Source of the DNA: Uliginosibacterium paludis
GTDB lineage: Bacteria > Pseudomonadota > Gammaproteobacteria > Burkholderiales > Rhodocyclaceae
Direction: 5' to 3'
NCBI RefSeq assembly: GCF_039631355.1
Contig: NZ_JBDIVF010000002.1
Location: 750,084 to 814,083, forward strand
DNA length: 64,000 nucleotides
Positions 52,077 to 58,931 of the stretch are shown one piece after another; positions within the stretch are counted from its first letter, which is position 1, and the number at the start of each line of letters is the position of its first letter. Position numbers and translations under genes: made by a program. Below the pieces are notes generated by a model. That model did not search any database. It had not been told where the DNA came from and saw nothing but the letters and a program-made list of their open reading frames with translations.

Positions 52077-52093
52077 CAGCGACACCTGGATCT

Positions 52094-52115
52094 GTTTTGC
52101 AACCGGTTGCAAAAC
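52094..52115. promoter_or_regulatory. Perfect LacI-family operator upstream of the ABC operon
   Basis: A 22-bp perfect palindrome with core TTGCAACCGGTTGCAA and a central CG, the form bound by LacI/GalR-family repressors. It ends 18 bases before the ATG of the ATPase gene. A minus-strand CTGACA (52134-52129) could be the -35, placing the -10 inside the operator, which fits repression. A LacI-family gene lies at 53774-54784. Confidence 0.8.
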
Positions 52116-52189
52116 TACCCGAGCAAAATGTCAGTCTGATGACGAAGGCGAGGATTCCAGCGCGCTCCGACTGCTGGGCCGCCCCGAGC

Positions 52190-52340
52190 CGTAGGGCGCC
52201 GTGAGCGCAGCGAAGCGCGCCGCATGAGGGGTGTCGGACCCGAAGCTTCTGTGCGGGCAGGCCGGGGTATCAAGGGCGCGTTGTGGTTTGTTGCATCGGG
52301 TTGCTGCGCCGCGCTTCGCATTCGCTCGGGGCGCCCTACG
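52190..52340. repeat. Dispersed repeat unit A with inverted terminal arms
   Basis: The unit begins with CGTAGGGCGCCGTGAGCGCA and ends with an inverted, near-complementary arm (reading GGGGCGCCCTACG). The centre resembles that of unit B. Non-coding repeats of this GTAGGGCG-type are common between genes of beta- and gammaproteobacteria. No transposase is visible. Confidence 0.75.
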
Positions 52341-52370
52341 AAAATGCGTGTTGGTCACGGCGGGCCGATC

Positions 52371-52546
52371 CGTAGGGCGCCGTGAGCGCAGCGAAGCGCG
52401 CCGTATGAGGAGTGTCGTGCCCGAGGGGCTTGTGTGGGCAGGCCGGCGTATCGAGGGCACGTTGTGGGTTGTTGTGCCGGCTGCGGCACGCTCCGTATTT
52501 GCTCAGCTGCTACGGCGCGCTTCGCATTCGCTCAGGGCGCCCTACG
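52371..52546. repeat. Dispersed repeat unit B
   Basis: Left arm of 33 bases is identical to that of unit A; the right arm differs at one base in its core. The inner sequence includes GGGCA-GGCCGGCGTATCGAGGGC and is diverged from unit A. It is about 25 bases longer than A. The 504-base gap between the ABC operon start (52076) and the end of the lactonase-like gene (52582) holds only these two units and the operator. Confidence 0.75.
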
Positions 52547-52581
52547 GAAAGGTTTGGGGCGCGGTTGCGCGCCTCAAGCCT

Positions 52582-53673
52582 TTACTTCAGCTCGATGATC
52601 TCGACCCAGTTCGGGTTGCGGCCGGTGGCATAGCGGGCCAGCAGGCTGAGTTCGCCGCTCTTCGGGTCGATGCGGTAGGCGCTGAGCTGGTGGGTTTTCT
52701 GGCCGACCGCGAGCAGGTACTGGCCGTCGGGCGAAATGTTGAAGCCGCGTGGCTGAGTCTCGGTGGGCCAGTTGCCGATGGGCGTCAGCTGGCCGCTTTT
52801 CGCATCGACGCGGAAACCGGCGAGCGTGTTCGAGCCGCGCTCCGAGGCGTAGAGGAAGCGGCCGTCCGGCGTGAGGTGCAGGTCGGCGGCCGCAGGCGTG
52901 CCTTCGAAGCCGGCGGGCAGGGTGCTCACCGTCTGCAGCAGTGGCAGCTGCTCGGCCTTGGCGTCAGCCTGCAGCACATGCAGGCGGGCGTCGAGTTCGT
53001 CGAGCAGATAGATGAAGCGCTGGTCGGCGGAGAACACGAAGTGGCGCGGGCCGGACTTGGCCGGCAGGCTCAGCGCCGGGCCGGCGGCAGGGCTCAGCTC
53101 GCCCTTGGCCGCGTCGAAGCGGAAGCGCAGCAGCTGGTCGCCGCCGAGCGAGCTGGCATACACCACGGTGTTGTCGGCGCGGGCGGTGATCTGGTGCGCC
53201 ATCGGCGGCGTCGGCAGGATCTGGCTGGCGGCCTGCGGCACGCCTGCTGCGTCGAGCGGGCTCACGCTGACCTGGTTGCCGCCGTAGGAGGCGGCAAAGA
53301 GGAACTTGCCGCTGCGATCCAGCGAGATGTTGGCCATGCTCTCCGGCAGCGGTGCCGAGCCCAGTTCGGCGAGCAGGCCGGTTTTCGGCGTCACGCTGAG
53401 CGCGATCACCGTGTAGGGTTTGGAGCGCAGCGCGGCGTAGAGGCGCTGGCGATCGGCCGAGATGGCCATCGGCATGATCTGGCCGCCGACGCTGAAGGTC
53501 TGCAGCGGATCGAGGCGGCCGTCGGCGGGGTCGAGCGAGAATACTGAAATGTCCTTCGTTTCCGCGTTCGAGACATAGACGATGGTGGTGGCCTGGGCGA
53601 GGCCGGCGGTGCTCAGCAGCAGGGAAGCCATCAGTTTCGCGATCCGTCCGGTGGCGGGTTTGGCGGTCTTCAT
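52582..53673 (-). CDS. Exported beta-propeller lactonase-family protein (Pgl/YncE-like)
   Basis: A 363-residue seven-bladed beta-propeller with a signal peptide ending AQA-T. AGGAG precedes the ATG at 53673. It begins IVYVSNAETKDISVFSLDPADGRLDPLQTF, with repeats such as SLDRSGKFLFAASYGGNQVSVSPLD, GPRHFVFSADQRFIYLLDELDARLHVLQ, HLTPDGRFLYASERGSNTLAGFRVD and PRGFNISPDGQYLLAVGQKTHQLSAYRID. These match 6-phosphogluconolactonase-type propellers (PF10282). Being exported, it is not the cytoplasmic pentose-phosphate enzyme. It may act on a lactone or bind a surface ligand. Substrate unknown. Confidence 0.85.
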   Translation of the reverse strand: MKTAKPATGRIAKLMASLLLSTAGLAQATTIVYVSNAETKDISVFSLDPADGRLDPLQTFSVGGQIMPMAISADRQRLYAALRSKPYTVIALSVTPKTGLLAELGSAPLPESMANISLDRSGKFLFAASYGGNQVSVSPLDAAGVPQAASQILPTPPMAHQITARADNTVVYASSLGGDQLLRFRFDAAKGELSPAAGPALSLPAKSGPRHFVFSADQRFIYLLDELDARLHVLQADAKAEQLPLLQTVSTLPAGFEGTPAAADLHLTPDGRFLYASERGSNTLAGFRVDAKSGQLTPIGNWPTETQPRGFNISPDGQYLLAVGQKTHQLSAYRIDPKSGELSLLARYATGRNPNWVEIIELK

Positions 53674-53773
53674 TGTCGTCTCCTGTGGGGTCTGAAGGCC
53701 GGAGTATGCACGGCACTGCCCCGATGACAATGACAAGTTCCGGCGGCTTACCCTGATACGTGTCGCACGGCTT

Positions 53774-54784
53774 TCAGGCAGTGCTGCGCAGCACCAGCGG
53801 CATCGCGAGGCGCGCGTTGAGCGCTTCGCAGTGCGGCGTGCTGGCACGCAGGCGGGTGCGCTCGCAGATCAGGCGCGCCTTTTCCTCGACCGGATTGCGC
53901 ACCGTGCTCAGCGCAAAACCGGGCCAGGCGGCCATCGGCACGTCGTCGAAGCCGAAGATCGCGACATCATCCGGCACGCGCAGCTGCATCAGCTCGCGTG
54001 CCGCGGTGAGCGCGCCGAGCGCCATCGCATCGTTCGCACACAGCAGGGCGTCAGGCCGTGGCTGCTGTTCGAGCAGAAGGCGCGCGGCGGCGAGCCCGCC
54101 CTCGAAGCTGAAGTCGCCATGAATGACGCCTGCCGGATCAAGGCCGTGCGCTTTCATGCCGGTCTGGAAGGCTTCCAGCCGTTCGCGGGTGGCAAACATG
54201 CCGCGCGTGCCGGCCAGGCAGGCGATGCGCCGGCAGCCGCGACCGACCAGGTGATCGAGTGCGGCACGCGTACCGGCGGCGTTGTCGCTGTTGATGCAGT
54301 CCACGGCGGCCTGCCCGCCGGCTTCGCCCGAGCAGAGCACCAGCGGCGTGCGCAGCCGGATGCAGGTCGCGATGCTGTCTTCATCGATGCTGCCACCCGC
54401 CACTACGGCCACCGAGACCGGGAAATCCAGCGCGTCGACCAGTGCCCGGCCGGCGTCCTCGCCCGGGCCGATATGCACATGCAGCACGCGGAAGCCTTCG
54501 GCCTTTAGGCCCGCCAGGATGCGGTCGTGATACCCGGCGTCATGCAGGTTGTGCTGGTAGCCGGAGAGGAAGGCCACCAGCCGGTTGCGCCGGGTGGTGA
54601 GCACCCGGGCAAGCGCATTGGGCTTGTAGCCGAGCGCGCCGGCGGCCTGCTCGACGCGCTCGCGCATCCGGGGCGACACGCTGGCGCCCGCGGTGAAGGT
54701 GCGTGACACGGCCGAGCGCGAAACGCCGGCCAGCTCGGCCACGTCGTCGATGGTGGCGCGGCGGCTGAGGGTGGGGAGATCCAT
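53774..54784 (-). CDS. LacI/GalR-family transcriptional regulator
   Basis: A 336-residue repressor. The helix-turn-helix begins ATIDDVAELAGVSRSAVSRTFTAGASVSPRMRERVEQAAGALGYKPNALARVL and the periplasmic-binding-like effector domain follows, with LVAFLSGYQHNLHDAGYHDRILAGLK and DALLCANDAMALGALTAARELMQLRVPDDVAIFGFDDVPMAAWPGFALSTV. The ATG at 54784 fits; upstream residues do not resemble the family. It is likely the regulator of the ABC operon through the operator at 52094; the effector is unknown. Confidence 0.93.
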   Translation of the reverse strand: MDLPTLSRRATIDDVAELAGVSRSAVSRTFTAGASVSPRMRERVEQAAGALGYKPNALARVLTTRRNRLVAFLSGYQHNLHDAGYHDRILAGLKAEGFRVLHVHIGPGEDAGRALVDALDFPVSVAVVAGGSIDEDSIATCIRLRTPLVLCSGEAGGQAAVDCINSDNAAGTRAALDHLVGRGCRRIACLAGTRGMFATRERLEAFQTGMKAHGLDPAGVIHGDFSFEGGLAAARLLLEQQPRPDALLCANDAMALGALTAARELMQLRVPDDVAIFGFDDVPMAAWPGFALSTVRNPVEEKARLICERTRLRASTPHCEALNARLAMPLVLRSTA

Positions 54785-54856
54785 GGTCGCAGTGTAGCGG
54801 CCCGGGCCCGGCGGATCATGACGGAACGATGACACGCCCGGCCGGGCGCCTGCCGG

Positions 54857-56146
54857 TCAGTGGCTGGCGGGGCGCACTTTCGGCGGCAGGCTGCGCAGCA
54901 CGGCCAGACGCTCGCGGAAGTCCAGCATTGCGTGGCTCAGCAGCAGGATCTGGCCCAGCCGGGCGAGCGCCAGCAGCGTCGCAGCGGGCAGGGCGAGGGC
55001 CGGAAAGAACGTGGCCGCGGCGAGCAGGCCGACGGCCAGGGCTTCGGCCGCGAGCTCGATGCGCTGGCCGGCTTCGGGCACGATCCGGTGCAACAGCGGC
55101 AGGCGCGCGCGGGCCTTGTTGGCACGCTGCCAGTGCAGCCAGATCAGGAAGGGCACGATGCGGTAGAGCATCACGCTGACCGTGATCCCGCCCAGACCGG
55201 CCAGCGCGGTGATGCCGAAGGCCATGCCCCAGCGCGGATCGGTCGAGAAATGCGCGACGAGCCCCAGCGGCGCGAGCAGCATGGCCAGCAGCGCGACGAG
55301 CAGCCAGCCGTAATGGAAGGCGTCTTTCTCGCCGCGCCTGGAGGCCAGCACGCGCCGTGCGCTGATGAGGCCGAAACCGGCGGCAAGCGCCGCGAGCAGG
55401 ATGACCGCCAGGCAGGCGAGCCAGGCCTGGCCGGACAACATGCCGAGTCCGCTGCAGACCAGCGCCGGCAGCAGCAGGCGCAGGGCCCGTTCCCAGCGCT
55501 GCGGATAGTTTTCCGTGACATGAAACATCGGCACTACCATGCCGGCCACCGCGGCGATCAGGCCGCCGATCCAGCCGGCGAGCCCCCACTGCGCATGCCA
55601 GTCGACCAGCGCCATGAAAGGCAGCTGCCAGCCATGGCTCATCACGCCCAGCAGCACCGTGGCCAGCGCCAGCGTGGCGAAGAGCGCCAGCGCGCCGCGG
55701 CGCAGGCTGGCCACCAGCGCAGCGGAGAGTTTCTGCCGCCACAGCGCCCAGGCCAGGCGGGCGCCGGCCGTCAGCAGTGCGAGCAGGGCCAGGCTGCCGC
55801 CCAGCGAGAGGCTGAGCACGCTGCCGTTCAGAAAGCCGGCCGCGAGTCCGCCGGCACCGGTCTGCAGGGCGGCCAGCAGCAGCCAGTCTCCGGCACCGAA
55901 GCGCGGCAACGCGAGGCCGCAGGCGACCGGCACGAACTGGAACAGCGCGCCCAGCATCACCGGCATCATCCCGGCCAGCGCAAAGAGATGCACGGCAGCG
56001 AGCGTGGCCGGATGCCAGCGGGTCAGGAGGGCCTCCGGCTGCCAGGCCAGCAGCAGCGCGGCGGCCAGCATGCCGCCGAGGCCGGCGATGAAATGCGCGA
56101 AGGAAAGCCCCGGCGCAGGCGAGGCTTCGGTGGAAACGATCTGCAT
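54857..56146 (-). CDS. NnrS-like polytopic membrane protein
   Basis: A 429-residue protein with about 12 transmembrane segments. It begins GLSFAHFIAGLGGMLAAALLL, with ATLAAVHLFALAGMMPVMLGALFQFVPV, a His-containing helix typical of the NnrS/cbb3-like group, then MALVDWHAQWGLAGWIGGLIAAVAGMVVPMFHVTENYP and MLYRIVPFLIWLHWQRANK. Such genes commonly neighbour DUF2249 and hemerythrin genes. It probably takes part in NO or low-oxygen metabolism. The start at 56146 has TGAGG upstream; it lies eight bases after DUF2249. Confidence 0.82.
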   Translation of the reverse strand: MQIVSTEASPAPGLSFAHFIAGLGGMLAAALLLAWQPEALLTRWHPATLAAVHLFALAGMMPVMLGALFQFVPVACGLALPRFGAGDWLLLAALQTGAGGLAAGFLNGSVLSLSLGGSLALLALLTAGARLAWALWRQKLSAALVASLRRGALALFATLALATVLLGVMSHGWQLPFMALVDWHAQWGLAGWIGGLIAAVAGMVVPMFHVTENYPQRWERALRLLLPALVCSGLGMLSGQAWLACLAVILLAALAAGFGLISARRVLASRRGEKDAFHYGWLLVALLAMLLAPLGLVAHFSTDPRWGMAFGITALAGLGGITVSVMLYRIVPFLIWLHWQRANKARARLPLLHRIVPEAGQRIELAAEALAVGLLAAATFFPALALPAATLLALARLGQILLLSHAMLDFRERLAVLRSLPPKVRPASH

Positions 56147-56153
56147 GGCGGCC

Positions 56154-56381
56154 TCAGGCCTGACGGATGAAGAAGCGGTATTGCGTGCCGCCATCCGCGG
56201 CTGGCTCGGGCCCGCCTTTCCAGGCGAAGCCGTTGTCGCGCAGCCAGTCGTAGAGCGGCACCGGTTCGCGGTGGATCAGCACTTCCTGCACGGCGCCGGC
56301 CGGCAGCACATCAAGCGCGGCCATGATCCGGTCGAAGGGCTCGCAGGGCGGCAGGCCGCGAACGTCGAGCAGGGGCGTCAT
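56154..56381 (-). CDS. DUF2249 domain small protein
   Basis: A 75-residue protein of the DUF2249/TusA-like fold: LLDVRGLPPCEPFDRIMAALDVLPAGAVQEVLIHREPVPLYDWLRDNGFAWKGG, ending YRFFIRQA. A conserved Cys lies in LPPCEP. Members sit in operons for denitrification, NO response and hemerythrin; the function is unknown. The start overlaps the hemerythrin gene by four bases. Confidence 0.88.
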   Translation of the reverse strand: MTPLLDVRGLPPCEPFDRIMAALDVLPAGAVQEVLIHREPVPLYDWLRDNGFAWKGGPEPAADGGTQYRFFIRQA

Positions 56382-56827
56382 GCCTGGCGGCGCGCGATGA
56401 TCTGTTCGCTGAGCGCGGGCGCATCGTTCTGCGCCACATTCAGTGCGGTCGGATAGAGGATGTTTTCCTCCTTCATGTTGTGCTGCTGGAGCAGGATCAG
56501 CAGCGTTTCGCCGTGGCCGCGCACGCCGTCGGCGTCCGAATCGGCCACTGCGTCGGCCAGATCCTGCAGCAGCGCGCGGGCTTCCTCATGCTCCATGCGC
56601 ATCACCCGGGTGGGGCCGCAGCTCATGCCGGTACGGGTTTCGAAGGCGGGAAAGAGGATCTCTTCCTCGGCGGCGAAGTGGGCGAGCACATCGTGCTGCA
56701 GGCTGGCGAGGGCGGCGCGGGCGGCTGTCCAGTCGCCGGCGCGGGCGGCGCTGCGCAGCTCGCCCAGCAGGGCGTCGCAGGCGCGATGGTCGGCGGTGAG
56801 GAACTGGTCGAAACGGGGAGTGCTCAT
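56378..56827 (-). CDS. Hemerythrin-domain (HHE) protein
   Basis: A 149-residue di-iron protein fold. His ligands appear as FLTADHRACDALL, ASLQHDVLAHFAAEEEILFPAFE, MRMEHEEARALL and LLQQHNMKEENILYPTA, the pattern of the HHE family. Such proteins sense or bind O2, NO or iron and are linked to repair of iron-sulfur clusters after nitrosative stress. First gene of the hemerythrin-DUF2249-NnrS-like operon. Confidence 0.9.
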   Translation of the reverse strand: MSTPRFDQFLTADHRACDALLGELRSAARAGDWTAARAALASLQHDVLAHFAAEEEILFPAFETRTGMSCGPTRVMRMEHEEARALLQDLADAVADSDADGVRGHGETLLILLQQHNMKEENILYPTALNVAQNDAPALSEQIIARRQA

Positions 56828-56899
56828 GGTGACAAAGTCCGTGCAAGGAATCGGGGCAGGGTGTGCCCGGAGTATGCGAATCGCTTGAGGCGACTGTAA

Positions 56900-56913
56900 T
56901 TGACCCGGGTCAA
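56900..56913 (-). promoter_or_regulatory. FNR/NNR-type box of the hemerythrin operon
   Basis: TTGACCCGGGTCAA is a perfect dyad of the CRP-FNR type. It has TTGAC half sites like Dnr/NNR or Anr boxes. On the minus strand CATACT at 56876-56871 is a fair -10, with the box centre about -41 from the predicted start near 56865. FNR, Dnr and NnrR cannot be told apart from sequence alone. Confidence 0.75.
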
Positions 56914-56970
56914 GCCCCCCGGCGCGGTCGGGCGCGTCCGCCCTGACACAAATCGATGGCAATGTGGTTA

Positions 56971-56989
56971 AATGAGAACAATTCTTATT
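56971..56989. promoter_or_regulatory. Fur box upstream of the ECF sigma factor gene
   Basis: AATGAGAACAATTCTTATT has arms AATGAGAA and TTCTTATT with a 3-base centre, one mismatch in the dyad, closely fitting the Fur consensus AATGAGAATNATTCTCATT. It is about 60 bases upstream of the likely GTG start. Confidence 0.85.
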
Positions 56990-57050
56990 GTCAAATGTTT
57001 CCGGGCGCCACCGGCGTCTCGTCTGTTCAACCGGTCTGAGTGGATTCACC

Positions 57051-57563
57051 GTGCTGGAGCGCTATCACCGCGAGCTGCTGAGCTTCCTGACGCATCAGGT
57101 CAATGACCGGGAACTGGCGGCCGATCTCGCGCAGGAGAGCTTTCTGCGCGTGCTCACCGCGCAGGGCGCCGGGCAGGTCGTGCTCGACATGCGGGCGCTG
57201 CTCTACCGCACCGCGCGCAACCTGATCGTCGACCAGTACCGCCGCGATACCGTGCGCCGGCATGAAGCGCTGGACGCCGTGCCCGAGGCCCAGCATCCGC
57301 CGGCGCCGCGGCATCTTGAACCGGAGGCCGCGCTGGCCTCGCAGCAGGTGATCCAGGCCTATGTGGCGGCGATCGAGGCGCTGCCGCCGCGCTGCCGTGA
57401 GGCTTTCGTGCTGTATGTGTTCGACGAGCTGAGCCAGGCGGAGATCGCCCGGCAGATGTCGGTGTCGGTCAGCATGGTCGAGAAGCACATCGTTCGCGGC
57501 ATGCTGGCCTGCCGCCAGTGTCAGCGCAGCCTTGCCGCCGGGGCCGCCCGGCCCGGGGCATGA
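57051..57563 (+). CDS. ECF sigma factor, FecI family
   Basis: A 170-residue extracytoplasmic-function sigma factor. The GTG at 57051 gives the usual FecI length; the frame is open to 56988, which would overlap the Fur box. Region 2 is seen in YHRELLSFLTHQVNDRELAADLAQESFLRVL and LLYRTARNLIVDQYRRDTVRR. Region 4 is seen in ALPPRCREAFVLYVFDELSQAEIARQMSVSVSMVEKHIVRGML. It directs transcription of the adjacent receptor when the anti-sigma FecR relays a signal. Confidence 0.92.
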   Translation: MLERYHRELLSFLTHQVNDRELAADLAQESFLRVLTAQGAGQVVLDMRALLYRTARNLIVDQYRRDTVRRHEALDAVPEAQHPPAPRHLEPEAALASQQVIQAYVAAIEALPPRCREAFVLYVFDELSQAEIARQMSVSVSMVEKHIVRGMLACRQCQRSLAAGAARPGA

Positions 57564-57652
57564 CCTGCCCGATCGTACAATCCGCCGGCAGGGGGTGAGG
57601 GCGCCGCCCTCCCCGAGCGTCCACCCTGCATCAGCCCGCCTTTGCCCCCGCC

Positions 57653-58804
57653 ATGAACCCGCTTCCCGCCGACCCCCTGCCTGCCGACTCCGCTGATGCC
57701 GAAGCGCGCGAGTTCGAGGACTTCGCCCGCAGCCAGGATCCGGTCGAGCTCGAGGCCGCGACCTGGGCCCTGCGCCGCCGCAACGGGCTGGACGCCGAAG
57801 GCGAACGGGCGCTGGCCGACTGGCTGGCGGCCGATCCGCGGCATGGCGAGGCGCTGGACGACATGGACCGCACCTTCGGCGATCTGCAGCAACTGCCCGC
57901 CGGCGAGCGCGCTGCACTCAGACAGGGGCTGGCGGGGCCGGCCCGGCTGCCCGGGGGCTCAGGGCTTGCGGCGGCTTCCGGGCCGGTGCGCGGTACCGTG
58001 GTGCGGCCCCGCAGCTGGGCGGGCTGGCTGGAGCTGTGCCTGCCGCATGCCGCGCTGGCGGCACTGGCCTTCGTGGTGTGCGGCGCGGCCTGGTTCGGCT
58101 GGCAGGCCTGGCGGCAACAGCCGCTTTTCGAGCAGACCTATGCCACCGTGCGCGGTCAGCAACTGGCGGTGGTGCTGCCGGATGCGCCGGCCGATGGCAG
58201 CCGGGTGGCGCTCGACACCGCGACCCGGCTCGATGTGAGTCTTTATCGTGCGCATCGCGAAGTCCGTCTGGAAGAGGGCGAGGCCATGTTCAGCGTGCAT
58301 CACGACACCGAACGCCCTTTTCATGTAACGGCCGGAGGGCTGCGGATCACGGTGGTCGGCACCCGGTTTTCGGTGCGTCATGCCGGCAGCGGGCGCGACG
58401 CCGGCCAGACCGTGGTGGAAGTCGAGGAAGGCCGGGTGCGCGTGGCCTCGGCGGATCCGGCCACGACCCAGCCCGAGCGCCTGCTCACCGCCGGCCAGCG
58501 TCTGGTGGTGGACGGGCACGACCGCTTTGGCGAGGTCACGCCGCTCAGCGCCGCGTCGGTAGCGGCCTGGCGCAGTGGTCGGGTGAGTTTTGACCAGACC
58601 CCGCTGGCCGATGCGATTGCCGAGTTCGAGCGCTATGGCCCGACCGGGCTGGTGGTGCGTGACCCGGCGGTCGCTGCGCTGAAGGTGGGCGGCAGCTTCG
58701 GCGTGGGGCAGTCGAAGCAGTTTGCAAGGGCCTTGCCGCAGATCCTGCCGGTGCGACTCGTCGCGCGGGGCGGGCTCACCGAAGTGGTTGCCGACACGCC
58801 CTGA
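57653..58804 (+). CDS. FecR-family sigma regulator
   Basis: A 383-residue inner-membrane signal transducer. The N-terminal cytoplasmic DUF4880-type segment is EAATWALRRRNGLDAEGERALADWLAADPRHGEALDDMDRTF. One membrane segment lies at about 133-150 (AALAALAFVVCGAAWFGW). The periplasmic FecR domain follows with YRAHREVRLEEGEAMFSVHHDTERPFHVTAGGLRITVVGTRFSVRH. The C-terminal DUF4974/STN-like part is RVSFDQTPLADAIAEFERYGPTGLVVRDPAV. It binds the sigma factor and the receptor's N-terminal domain. No clear ribosome site precedes the ATG. Confidence 0.93.
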   Translation: MNPLPADPLPADSADAEAREFEDFARSQDPVELEAATWALRRRNGLDAEGERALADWLAADPRHGEALDDMDRTFGDLQQLPAGERAALRQGLAGPARLPGGSGLAAASGPVRGTVVRPRSWAGWLELCLPHAALAALAFVVCGAAWFGWQAWRQQPLFEQTYATVRGQQLAVVLPDAPADGSRVALDTATRLDVSLYRAHREVRLEEGEAMFSVHHDTERPFHVTAGGLRITVVGTRFSVRHAGSGRDAGQTVVEVEEGRVRVASADPATTQPERLLTAGQRLVVDGHDRFGEVTPLSAASVAAWRSGRVSFDQTPLADAIAEFERYGPTGLVVRDPAVAALKVGGSFGVGQSKQFARALPQILPVRLVARGGLTEVVADTP

Positions 58805-58810
58805 AAAAAA

Positions 58811-58828
58811 GTGGAAGAATTCTCATTT
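58811..58828. promoter_or_regulatory. Candidate second Fur half-box upstream of the receptor
   Basis: ATTCTCATT at 58819-58827 exactly matches one half of the Fur consensus; the other half (AGTGGAAGA) is poor. It could be a separate Fur site for the receptor gene, which lies 105 bases downstream. Confidence 0.4.
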
Positions 58829-58931
58829 GCAACATGAGGCTTCTGTTGCGTGCTGCGTCTTCTCCTGCAGGAGGACTACCGGCGCACGGCCGGGTCCGGC
58901 ATCCAACACCCCCGATTCAGGAGTTTTTTCC

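Noticed and set aside
52113..52581. Short protein-coding gene in the repeat region
   Set aside because: The open frames there only translate the two repeat units, giving similar Arg/Ala-rich peptides in both copies.
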